Source of the DNA: Anoplopoma fimbria
Taxonomy: Eukaryota; Chordata; Actinopteri; Perciformes; Anoplopomatidae
Direction of reading: 5' to 3'
DNA: 64,000 nt
Assembly (NCBI RefSeq): GCF_027596085.1
Contig: NC_072457.1
Location: 27,368,831-27,432,830, forward strand
The position numbers and the translations under genes are program-made. Under the pieces are notes generated by a model, which had not been told where the DNA came from, did no database searches, and worked only from the letters and a program-made list of their open reading frames with translations. Below, in pieces: positions 49,026 to 61,550 of the stretch; position 1 is the first letter of the stretch; the number at the start of each line of letters is the position of its first letter.

Positions 49026-49900
49026 TGTGTATATAAAAAGTGTATATTTCTTAAAGGGGCTCCTATGCTTTTATTGCAGGGTACAGTTTTACAATAAAAT
49101 GAATTGCCACCTAGTCGGGTGACACTTAAGATAACAGCCTGCAAACCCTGTAGTTGCATTGAATTGAATAGTTACGGTGTAATTTATATGTAACAAGGGG
49201 GAACTAAAGTAATCTAAAGATAACAATATGATACTTTTACTTGCCTCCAAAATGGAGGGACAAACTAAATTACCTGCACAGGATAGTAGATTAAACATAT
49301 GCAATGAGATTCAAACCTTGTGTTTTATCTTTCTATACCTTTTATTTATTTCCTGGGATGAAAGGAGGCCGTGCACTGAGCTGAAAGAAAGTAACTTTAA
49401 AACTTTCAACATGTCGTAACACAAGCGAGTGACATCTAGTGTGTGTAAACTGTGTCCGATCAAAGCCATAGAAAATCCAGTAATGAAGATGCTGGTGAGA
49501 TGAAGGTAACTTTCACCCTGTGCATGCTGGGATACGTCCCAGTCCCTCGTTTAACTGATTTAAGCTGCTTTAACCAATGTTTGGCCACCAAGGGACGGAG
49601 CTTGTGTGTATTTTATGAAATAGAAAACAAATGGTGCACATTTACTTCAATTAAAGTTTAGCACATCCAGGCTCCAGAAAAACAAATATTAAACATTTAC
49701 AGTTTAGCAATTCCTACTAAAGTAGTAATTATCCTTATTTGCACTTTGAGTCCTTTCAGTTGTTCCACATATGTCCCTTTTTGCAATGTTGGTCTCACTT
49801 GAAAATGCTTTTTTATTCACAAGGGATTTTTAGTTGCAGTACTACAGTTGGTCACTGAGACAAATAGGCAGGAAGGCTTACTTGACACACCTTTATACAC

Positions 49901-49930
<30 letters not shown>
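49026..49930. other. Intergenic stretch, no gene seen
   Basis: AT-rich; includes an AGTTACGGTGTAATTTATATG-like segment near 49171 that resembles part of the keratin 3' flank (agttatggtgtaatctttt) and may be a shared old interspersed repeat. It ends in a TA microsatellite at about 49906-49930. Confidence 0.5.
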
Positions 49931-49934
<4 letters not shown>

Positions 49935-51485
49935 TAAAAAGTATTTAGTCAGCCACAATTGTTCAAGTTCTCCAAAAAAGAAAAAGTATTTAGTCAGCCA
50001 CCAATTGTTCAAGTTCAAAAGAATCCAGGAAATCACATTGTAGGATTTTTAATGAATTAATTGGTAAATTCCTCGGTAAAATAAGTATTTGGTCACCTAC
50101 AAACAAGCAAGATTTCTGGCTCTCACAGACCTGTAACTTCTTCTTTAAGAGGCTCCTCTGTCCTCCACTCGTTACCTGTATTAATGGCACCTGTTTGAAC
50201 TTGTTATCAGTATAAAAGACACCTGTCCACAACCTCAAACAGTCACACTCCAAACTCCACTATGGCCAAGACCAAAGAGCTGTCAAAGGACACCAGAAAC
50301 AAAATTGTAGACCTGCACCAGGCTGGGAAGACTGAATCTGCAATAGGTAAGCAGCTTGGTGTGAAGAAATCAACTGTGGGAGCAATTATTAGAAAATGGA
50401 AGACATACAAGACCACTGATAATCTCCCTCGATCTGGGGCTCCACGCAAGATCTCACCCCGTGGGGCCAAAATGATCACAAGAACGGTGAACAAAAATCC
50501 CAGAACCACACGGGGGACCTAGTGAATGACCTGCAGAGAGCTGGGACCAAAGTAACAAAGGCTACCATCAGTAACACACTACGCCGCCAGGGACTCAAAT
50601 CCTGCAGTGCCAGACGTGTCCCCCTGCTTAAGCCAGTACATGTCCAGGCCCGTCTGAAGTTTGCTAGAGAGCATTTGGATGATCCAGAAGAGGATTGGGA
50701 GAATGTCATATGGTCAGATGAAACCAAAATAGAACTTTTTGGTAAAAACTCAACTCTTCGTGTTTGGAGGAGAAAGAATGCCGAGTTGCATCCAAAGAAC
50801 ACCATACCTACTGTGAAGCATGGGGGTGGAAACATCATGCTTTGGGGCTGTTTTTCTGCAAGGGGACCAGGACGACTGATCCGTGTAAAGGGAAGAATGA
50901 ATGGGGCCATGTATCGTGAGATTTTGAGTGAAAACCTCCTTCCATCAGCAAGGGCATTGAAGATGAAACGTGGCTTGGTCTTTCAGCATGACAATGATCC
51001 CAAACACACCGCCCGGGCAACGAAGGAGTGGCTTCGTAAGAAGCATTTCAAGGTCCTGGAGTGGCCTAGCCAGTCTCCAGATCTCAACCCCATAGAAAAT
51101 CTGTGGAGGGAGTTGAAAGTCCGTGTTGCCCAGCGACAGCCCCAAAACATCACTGCTCTAGAGGAGATCTGCATGGAGGAATGGGCCAAAATACCAGCAA
51201 CAGTGTGTGAAAAGCTTGTGAAGACTTTGACCTCTGTCATTGCCAACAAAGGGTATATAACAAAGTATTGAGATGAACTTTTGTTATTGACCAAATACTT
51301 ATTTTCCACCATAATTTGCAAATATATTCTTTAAAAATCAGACAATGTGATTTTCAGGATTTTTTTTTCTCATTTTGTCTCTCATAGTTTAGGTATACCT
51401 ATGATGAAAATTACAGGCCTCTCATCTTTTTAAGTGGGAGAACTTGCACAATTGGTGGCTGACTAAATACTTTTTTGCCCCACTC
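49931..51485 (+). mobile_element. Second Tc1-like transposon, nearly complete
   Basis: The right terminus reads aattggtggctgactaaata then cttttttgccccact. The left terminus has the inverted counterpart GTATTTAGTCAGCCACCAATTG. The left tip is present twice in direct orientation (about 49937-49972 and 49981-50016), and about 90 bp of the left inverted repeat is missing relative to the right. Both flanks are TA microsatellite, the expected target. It belongs to a different family from the array copies (different termini and transposase sequence) and has the opposite orientation. Confidence 0.88.
50262..51271 (+). pseudogene. Tc1-like transposase with one frameshift
   Basis: The first frame (50262-50522, 86 aa) starts [20 protein letters not shown] and contains the paired-type helix-turn-helix ([18 protein letters not shown]) plus the basic GRPR-like segment [11 protein letters not shown]. 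It runs into a stop just after RTTRGT because a G run near 50511-50515 has five G where six would keep frame. The second frame (50522-51271, 249 aa) holds the rest of the DNA-binding region and the catalytic triad: Asp in [11 protein letters not shown] (66), Asp in [10 protein letters not shown] (157) and Glu in PIENLW (192), with D34E spacing. Total about 336 codons, close to the usual 340. Only one lesion is visible, so it is young, or the base is a sequence error. Confidence 0.9.
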
Positions 51486-51491
51486 TATATG

Positions 51492-51529
<38 letters not shown>

Positions 51530-52031
51530 ATATTGTACTTTCATGAGGCCATAGAACTCTAAAATTAGCACACACATAGTCCTCATACAGTAGTTAGCAT
51601 GATGTGTTGGCAAACACTGTCTTTGCATCCGTCAGAAACAGAGCTTGTAGCCACTATCCTTTGGCCTTTTAGCTCAGGTGGATAGTTTTGTACTGATACT
51701 TTTCTGCTGTTTTTTTAACTTCACTTCCATTTGTTGCTGGTTACATAGCATGCATTGGGTTTATTAGAGCTTGTTTGCTATAAATACAGCTTGTAGAGAG
51801 CGGTGATATGGAACCTAAAAATAGGCAGCTAAAACATTGATTAATGCAGCTTTAAATTCAGATACAGTTGTTAATAGCCTGAGTAAAATCAAGCTATTAC
51901 AACATTATCTGATTTGTACTGTAGAAAAACATGAATTATTTATCTACTAGAGACAATAATAGATAAGTGGAATTCTCGTTCATTACCAAATATAAAAAAC
52001 ACACGAGAACGTTACATTCAACTGCATGATC
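51486..52031. other. TA microsatellite and intergenic sequence
   Basis: 51486-51530 is interrupted TA repeat flanking the transposon. The rest, up to the poly(A) signal of the minus-strand keratin, shows no gene. Confidence 0.6.
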
Positions 52032-52037
52032 TTTATT
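52032..52037 (-). terminator. Poly(A) signal of the minus-strand keratin
   Basis: TTTATT on + (AATAAA on -), 26 nt past the stop codon. Confidence 0.85.
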
Positions 52038-52062
52038 GATTTTTGATAACTCTTCCAGTTTA

Positions 52063-55000
52063 TCACTCAATCTCATCCACATCCACGTCAATGGTCTTGC
52101 TGGTTCCGACTACCCTTCCGTCCACAACTGTTTCCACCACTGTGATGGTTTTTGTGACAACTGAGGAAAAGTAAAGATACAACATTCATGAGCAAATCAC
52201 ACCACATATTTTCAACCCAGTTAAATATTAAGTAGCATTTTAATGTTAAAATAGAAATTGCATGCATGTAAAAAAATGCTTACCTTGTCTTGTGCTGGTA
52301 ATGGAGAGAAAAAGAAAGAAGAAAACATTAGTCTAGAACATGTCTACTGTACATTGTGCTAAAATCAAACTGGAGTGAGATATTTGTTTTTATGTAACCT
52401 AATCCCCTCCCCCACCGTCTAGTCACTGTTTCTCTCTCTTCATTAGGTCTCACCTGTCATCCTCTCCATCCAGCAACCTCCTGTACTCGGCGATCTCCAT
52501 CTCCAGCCGGGTCTTGAGGTCCAGCAGCATGTCGTATTCCTGTTTGTTGCTGGCGATGTTGGCGTGGAGCGCGGATAGCTGAGTCTCCAGGCTTGTGACC
52601 ATGTTCTGGAGGCCTGAAAGCTGTGCAGCATAACGCGCCTGGGTCTCTGCCAGGGTGCCTTCCAGAGACGCTTTCTGTTGTGGTCGTAGGAAGAAGTTGT
52701 TAGGTGAGTAGGCTGTCAGTGATTAAAATTCAGAGATGTTACTTGATAATGGTAAAATTTGCTGCAGGGCTTGTTGGCGTGAGTGTTCAACTAGCATCTT
52801 GTGGTTCTTTGTACTTCCTAATTATCCTTATCCGCTTTATTGCCGAGAGCAAGATGAAAAGATTGTAACCAATCACATGTCACATGTCTTTATGCTAACT
52901 GCTAAACTGGGCTATAGAGCTGCAAAGCGTTTCTTTAAACATTTACACTGTTATTATGTGTAGTGGCATCATAATGTGTAGAGTCAAATGGATAATCAAT
53001 CTTTATTGTTAATATATGTTGACATACCATGCTCAAATGGGACTGCAGTTCAATCTGAAGCCTCTGGAGGGTGCTCTTCAGGTCCTTAATCTCCGTGCGG
53101 GACGTCACCAGAATCTCTGTGTTTGTGATCACGTCCTGCTCCACTGCCGTGATCTAGGCAGATCAAAGAAACAATTATAGTAGATTGCTACCACCATATT
53201 AAGAGAAAAAAAAACTAAATTTAACTCTTTAAAGGTCGCCGCCGCAGTGGCTGTATTCTTATCAGTTGTAACTTTTCACCTTGTTCTGGTACCACGCCTC
53301 GAGCTCCTTGCGGTTCTTGCCGATCACTCCTTCGTAGTATTCCCTGATGTCTGACATAGTCTTGTTCAGGTCTGGAGAGGGAGTAGCATCCACGGACACA
53401 TGGACTTGTCCGCCCATCTGACTCCTCAGCAGAACAAGCTCCTGTAGGGGTCAAAGGACAATCAGCTGGTGTAATAACTAAAATAATGAATATTCTTTTC
53501 TATTATGGCAACAAGAGCATCCAATGGATTCCTTGTGAGCTGTATTGCATGTATGTTTTTGGTTCTTTGGTCTGTGTGTGAGGGGAAAAAAAGGTAGCAA
53601 TGAGCTAATGGAGGGAGAGAAGAATACAAGGAAGTGTGCAGAGGGAAGGGGGCAACTGGGAAAAGGGAGAAGGCGGCAGACCTGTTTGTAAAAACAATAA
53701 CCTCAAATGGAATTTCCATTGTGTGATCAGAGGTAAGACAGAGGTCATGTGTGCAGAGCTTTGCTTAGACTCAACAGGTGGCTATAATAAATGGTCACAA
53801 CTTTATCTCACAGTGAACAGCTGCTGTGTTTAGCTCCTAGCTGCTGAAAAGACTGATGATGATGAGATTAATCAATCACCAGTGTATTAGCAGTTATGTA
53901 CATACACAGAGTGGGTGTTGGTCTGTGTGCAGGAATGTATCAGGGGTGTGACAGATGTAAACTCATCAGCTTCGCTGCTTGTAAAACTGCCATCAACAAA
54001 CCGTGGATTGATTAAAACCAACCACTACTCCATCGTCTATACTCTCTCACCTCTTCGTGATTCCTCTTGAGCATGATGAGCTCGTCCTTCAGGGCCTCGT
54101 ACTGACTCTCCAGGTCCATTTTGGCCAGGTTCATCTCATCCAGCACTCTCTTCAGTCCAGCGATGTCGGCCTCCACAGCCATCCTCATGGCCAGCTCGTT
54201 CTCATACCTGAGTGTAGTGAGTAATAAAGATTAGAACTTGTCTGTGAGACTTCAGTTCTCGCTTTGAAGTGCATTTGAAGTTATGTGGCATTGCAGAGAA
54301 GGGCATGGGAACACACTCACTTCATTTTGAAATCATCAGCAGCAAGTTTTGCATTGTCAATGTCCAGGACTGTCTTGGCATTAAGTCTGGAGGCAATACG
54401 AATCTGAGGAGGAAAACAAAAACAGGGAAACAATTCAGAAAAGGTTCATCTGAGCTCATGTTTAATACAGTTTTACAAAAGTAAAGTACGCAATCCACAC
54501 CAATATGGGACTTTTGAGTTTAAAAGATAAAAGACTTGACCTGATTTGGTACCATTGGTTGATATTCAATTTCTACACTTATTGGGAAAGGACCCTTAAA
54601 AATGTGGTTCCTAAAGATATTGGAATTCACTAGTCCATATGCCGATTACTTAAATCTTTACATTAAGTTAAATCAAATATTCAACCATTTTTAAGCTTAA
54701 ATAAAGGAGAAATGTGTCTGCAGCCTGTGCAAAATTGATGTACTGCACAACATTGGCTCATAATATCAACTACCTGATGTATCAGATTGGCTCTGCAATA
54801 AACCTAAACTGCATCCCTTTGTATGTGTGAAAATGACCAGTTTTCTGGTAATTGGTGTTTGTATAACAGTGTCATCAGCTTCCGGATAAGATGGTTCACT
54901 TCCACACTATGCTAATGATGGGTTTCCTGGCTCTCTCACTGAAATGTCAGCTGTCTTAACCCCACACACAGTACATACACAACATAACTCTTCTCCCCAA

Positions 55001-55412
55001 ACACACTCACTCAGAAAGATAAGAAGGGGAAGATGACAGAAAACACACACACATATCGGCCACTTCTTCTTACCTTGTCCTTCAGGTCGGCTATGATGGC
55101 GAAGTAGCTGGTGTAGTCGTGGCAGATGACCGTTTTGCTCTCGTACCAATCTCTGATCTGCTTTTCCAGGCGGTCGTTCTCCTTCTCCAGGGTGCGCACC
55201 TTGTCCAGGTAGGAGGCCAGACGGTCGTTCAGGTTCTGCATGGTGGCCTTCTCGTTGGCCCCGACGTGGAGGTCCAGGCCATCAGCCAGGTTGAAGCCTC
55301 CAGAGGATTGTCCGGAGCTCTGCTGGGATGCGGAGATGCGGGTGCCACGGCCGCCTGCTCCTCCATAGACACTCATGGTCCTCTGGCCGTAGGATCTGCT
55401 GCTGAAAGACAT
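52063..55412 (-). CDS. Type I keratin, minus strand (K8), short head
   Basis: Exons in transcript order: 55412-55074, 54403-54321, 54207-54051, 53441-53280, 53153-53028, 52674-52454, 52294-52284, 52160-52063; 1197 nt, 398 aa. Internal exons 83/157/162/126/221 are classic type I sizes. The head (1-52) is short, starts [20 protein letters not shown] and lacks the Gly repeats of the array genes. The rod opens [20 protein letters not shown] (from 53) and ends [15 protein letters not shown] near 361; the tail of about 36 residues includes [16 protein letters not shown] and an acidic end VDVDEIE. An 11-nt micro-exon (52294-52284) with a good pyrimidine tract and donor keeps the tail in frame; without it the message ends after about 24 other residues. 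Simple-epithelial type I keratins are the nearest class I can name; I cannot assign an ortholog. Convergent with K7. Confidence 0.93.
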
Positions 55413-55486
55413 GTTTGGAGAGATCTGGATCAGGTAGGATCACTGGATATGATCTGCAGTTGAAAGCATCACCTTGGTCTCCTTGG

Positions 55487-55493
55487 TTATATA
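55487..55493 (-). promoter_or_regulatory. TATA box of the minus-strand keratin
   Basis: TATATAA on the minus strand, 75 bp upstream of the ATG, nearly the same spacing as in the array genes (82 bp). Confidence 0.85.
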
Positions 55494-56495
55494 GCAGCCT
55501 CACGCAGCAAAGTGGGATGGGCTACATGGAGTAAATGAAAGGGAAGAATGCGGCTGAGGGGCAACCCACGTACTCTTCTTTACAATCTCATCAGCACGGG
55601 TGTGGTGACGGTTGGGTAAGGGGTTCATCCGCTTTTCTTCAGGTTTAACCTGTGATTCCACATTTCATCTTTTCTCAATGAAGGGCATTCCTTGAATACT
55701 ACTTTGTTCATTTTTTCTAACCTTGGTTTGTCATTGCAGCATCCCTTGTTAGGTTACCTGAAAGCATGTTTAGCTGCACAGACATTTTAAAATAATGCGT
55801 TCTTATAGAAGAAAAAGCTATGGTTCGCCGTCTCATAGCAGTGACAGAAATGGCACATACCAGTGACAATTTCACTTCAGTGAAACTTGGGGCCAAAGGT
55901 TGAGGTCAAGGCCTTTCTAAGGTAGCCAAAGTTATTTCTGTCATGTATTAAGTGTTGAAGACTTACAAGAAGCCACTTAAATTGTATCCAGTAATCAATA
56001 TAAACACTGCTGTGATGCTGTGATGTTGAATCTTTATCAAAAAGGAATATTTCACTGTGAACATCATCCAAATCACACAGGACAACTTTCTGTCCTCTTG
56101 GGCTAGGACAGTAAATGTGCTGAATTACACAGTATTATACATTTTTGGGATTTATTTCTTCCGAGCATTATATTTATAAATTTCTAACTACAGAGCTTTA
56201 GAATAAATGATACAGGAAGGCATATTGTGTTTTGTATGCATCATTTACAGTATATAGCAAATCAAACTGAAAACACCACAACATACTGCAAGGTATTTAA
56301 GAAATATGTTTTTGTATGAGAATTGTGGAAAATATGTGAGCAGCCAGAAATGAGCACCCAAAATATTAGGCAGTTTGGAGTGGCAGTATGCGAGATGAAC
56401 TGTGGACAGACACACACACGCACACACACGCAGTCACTCGAACACACACGCACCGGACCAATCTCATTATCCCCTGGCAGAGATAATAATACAAT
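55494..56495. other. Upstream region of the minus-strand keratin, no gene
   Basis: No coding signal; a short imperfect CA/CG stretch lies near 56409-56452. It probably contains regulatory sequence for the minus-strand keratin, but I recognise no specific site. Confidence 0.5.
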
Positions 56496-56503
56496 AATTA
56501 TCT

Positions 56504-57009
56504 AGTGGTTGAAGGTGACTCCATACATTTACTCAAATATGGTACTATTTTGAGGTACTTGTAGTTCTATTTCTGCTACCTGATACTTCTACTTCACTAC
56601 AGTTCAGAGGTAAATATTGTACATTTTACTCCAATACATTTATTTGATAAGTTAAGTTACTTTGCTGATGAAGATTATTCACAATATACAAAATATATTA
56701 TTATATATTAAACTACCCGGCAGTTTATTCATTTGTTTAAATTAGCTCACCTTTTCCAGCTGCACCATTAAAGCGGTGTACACATTAATGCATTCATTTG
56801 AATCCAGTGATATATATGATTCTTAAATGATGCATTCTGCATATTGAGTACTTTTACTTTTTGTACTCCAAGTATAGTTTGATGCTGATACTTTTGTACT
56901 TTTACTTAGGTAACATTTTGATTGCAGGACCTTTACTTATAACAGAGTTATTTACACTGTAGTATTTTTACTTTTAATTAATACAAATATCTGAGTTCTT
57001 CGCCACTGC
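56504..57009. mobile_element. Non-autonomous hAT-type element with 8-bp duplication
   Basis: Flanked by aattatct at 56496-56503 and 57010-57017, an exact 8-bp direct repeat as made by hAT transposases. The ends are short imperfect inverted repeats (agtggttgaag at left; reverse complement of the right end gcagtggcgaag). The interior has the AAGTAAAAGTAC-rich texture of a very common teleost repeat. 506 bp, no coding capacity. Confidence 0.8.
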
Positions 57010-57017
57010 AATTATCT

Positions 57018-57860
57018 GATTATCTGGTGCTAGGATTGCATCCTAGAGGGTGAAACACTGAGACTGAATAAATACAACAGAACATGTGGTTTTCTTTAGA
57101 TTTTATTGTAGGACAGGCCTGACAAGTTACTGATAAACTAAACTTGTTTCACTGGTGAAACTGTACTCACCACCATCACTGGCCTTCATTACATCTATTA
57201 TAACATTTGGTAATGTTGGAAACACTTTTGTCTTGAAGACGACCGACTTTAAAAAATGACCACCTAGTTGTATTGATTTATCATTATCACAGCAGCCTAC
57301 ACATAACAGAAGCACATACCAATGTCAGTAGAAAATTATCACCTTGCTGTTGTTTTTTTCTCTTATCTCATTCATCGACAGAGCCATGCTGCCTGACTGC
57401 CTTCCTCTGTTGTTCGTGAACACCTCTTCTGTCAGCAGTCACACTGATAAGCAGGATGAGGCTTTAAAAGGAGATGAATGATGGTTTGATTGCAAGATCA
57501 CAGTCAGTGTGTTTCCTAAAACATTGTGCAATGTTTAAAATAGTATTAAAGGCACATTTCACTCCAGTTACATATCAGGTAGTAAAATGATTGTGAGATG
57601 ATGCCTGGTTTAAGTTTTTGACTTGAAGTTGTAGATTCCTCAAATTTAAGACTGTATTTCAAGATACAACACAGAGTTGTGATCACAAAAAGGTAAAACT
57701 GGTATGGCAAATTTGACAGTTTAATGCTCGTAACATGATGATAACACCCCATCTAAGAGTCATTTTGCACAGCAGACATTTTTACTTGTCATAGCATGTG
57801 TAGTAAATCATCGATGACTCCGTGCCAGTTAAGTGATTCAGTTAGACAGCATGCATGATA
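57018..57860. other. Intergenic, no gene seen
   Basis: AT-rich; open frames of 62-68 codons have no supporting features. Confidence 0.5.
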
Positions 57861-58080
57861 TCAATCCTTTATCCTTTATTAGTCCCACAATGGGGAAATT
57901 ATTTCTCTGCATTTAACCCATCCCGGAGGAGCAGTGGGCTGCAATGAAGCGCCCGGGGAGCAACTTGGGGTTAGGTGTCTTGCTCAGGGACACCTCGGCA
58001 TGTTGCCGGTAGAGGGGTTTGAACCACCAACCTTGTGGTTACGGGACAAGCGCTCTACCTCATGTGCCACAGCCGCCCCC
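57861..58080 (-). mobile_element. tRNA-derived SINE
   Basis: Read on the minus strand, the 5' end is tRNA-like: an A-box region TGGCACATGAGGTAGAGCG (58069-58051) and, about 25 bp on, a B-box region GGTGGTTCAAACCCC (58028-58014). A unique body with GTGTCCCTGAGCAAGACACC follows, then a 3' tail ending in a repeated AAAGGAT motif. The pattern is common in teleost genomes. No convincing target-site duplication was found by eye. Confidence 0.8.
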
Positions 58081-59320
58081 ATCATGGATTAATGTAATTA
58101 GTTACATCTCTTCTTTTCCTGCTGTGACATGGCAAACTGTCTACTGGGAAATCACAATTATCTACTGTGCATTGACTCGGGTCAACACCCAAGGATAAAT
58201 CTGATTTCATATTAACAACTATTGCATAAATCATCTCAGCAATGTGTTGGTTTTTTTACAATAGGATCTATTTTTCATGTTAATTCTTTTGACCTTTAAT
58301 AAGTTTTACAGCTTTAACTTTCTGCCTCCAAAGCCTTGCAGGATTAACAGCCTTCCAGTGCTGCAGTGACATGATTGGCTTGTAGAACAACTTTCTCAGT
58401 CACCTTAATCCTTTTAAACGCTTTTCTTCTAATTGATTGAGAAAGGACATTTTGCTCTTTCAAACACTTGAGACCAAAAAATGTTGCTCTGCCTGCCTTT
58501 TCTATGCAACACACCCACACCCTAAAAGCCTTTAAGATAATTGGTGTTGATTATGTATTTGCATTGGTAAGAGACATTTCAGGTGCAGCAACACTCCTTT
58601 ATGTGCTCACGCTTGTGCAAACAGTTCTTTTCATGTGCTAACATTTTTTGTAGACCTCATAAAAGTGACCTTGTAGTTTGGCCGATTGAATCACATTAAA
58701 TCACAGAAACTGAAAGAATCAGTTGAGATATCAAATGCTATAAATGTTCAGGACGGACTCACAAAGTGACAAAGTAGCAGTATTCACTCTGCTTTTCATG
58801 TTGTTTCATTTTAACATCGTACCATAGTTGATACATTTAGGAGTTTTTACAGTGACGAACATAAAATATACTTTAATGTTAATTTGAAAACAATGTTTAC
58901 TAATAGACCAAAATTGATAATATGTGAAAAATAAATAATTGATCACATAAGTATTCACATTATATGCAAGACTATAAAGGATTGTATATATATATTTATT
59001 TTATTTTTTATTTTATTTTATTTGATGCGTGAAATGAATGATTAATCCCTGTGTTGTTATCAGTTCTGATTTGAAATAATCAAAGATTAATTCCAGGAAA
59101 GAGACATTGCTGCAGATCAGTCCAAGGAAATTAAGTAGTAGTCCATGAAACATAGTTTCTGACTGATGAATTGGTGTTAGGTTTCACTGCAGGTAACGTT
59201 GTCAGACAGTGGAAATAATATCTCTAGGCTTGATTTATCCTCCACTGGTTACAATGACCATCTAGGGTTTAGAGATGCAGGTGAGCTTAAGAAAAAATAT
59301 ACGGATAAATAATAAACACT
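58081..59320. other. Intergenic, no gene seen
   Basis: AT-rich sequence with a TTTTATTTTATTTTATTT-like run near 58990-59022; no coding or RNA gene recognised. Confidence 0.5.
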
Positions 59321-59333
59321 GGAACCAATCCTG

Positions 59334-59510
59334 GGCTGCACGGTAGTGTAGTGGTTAGCACTGTCTCTATATGTCAGCCCAGCGACAGACTGGCGACCTG
59401 TCCAGGTGAACCCTGCCTTCGCCCATTGACAGCTGAGATAGGCTCCAGCACCCCCGCGACCCTTAACTGGATAAGCAGGTTACGGAAAATGGATGGATGG
59501 ATGGATGGAT
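59334..59510 (+). mobile_element. Internally deleted SINE-type element with 13-bp duplication
   Basis: GGAACCAATCCTG occurs immediately before (59321-59333) and after (59511-59523). The element starts ggctgcacggtagtgtagtg, gttagcact and ends in GGATGGATGG repeats, the two ends of a widespread teleost repeat. The middle section, usually several hundred bp with the tccgggtactccggcttcc-type text, is absent: gcactgt joins directly to ctctatatgtcagccc. Long duplication plus a simple-repeat tail points to retroposition. Confidence 0.75.
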
Positions 59511-59667
59511 GGAACCAATCCTGAAGCAGCAACCCACCACCTACCATCAGCTCTCCACTCCCACTTTCTTTCACTTCCACAAACCAGAACAGAGTGGACA
59601 CAAAGTCAAGCGATGATGCGTTTTCTCTTTCTTTTTCTCTTCACTCCATCAGTCAAGATTTCTTCAG

Positions 59668-61414
<1,747 letters not shown>

Positions 61415-61550
61415 CTGTATGCACTGTGGTGTTTTGAGCTAAATGCTAACATGCTCACCACAACAATGCAAACATGATGATATGATGCAGGTATAATGTT
61501 TACCTTGTTCATCAATTAACGTGTTAGTACTTAATACAAAGTACAGCTGA
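61415..61550. repeat. Degraded interspersed repeat (gctaacatgct type)
   Basis: aaatgctaacatgctcacca followed by gcaggtataatgtttacctt resembles a common teleost short repeat from memory. Borders are approximate and the family is unassigned. Confidence 0.45.

Noticed and set aside
58014..58069. A and B box pair resembling a tRNA gene
   Set aside because: It sits at the head of a SINE-type repeat, and I could not find a cloverleaf with a proper acceptor stem and anticodon loop.
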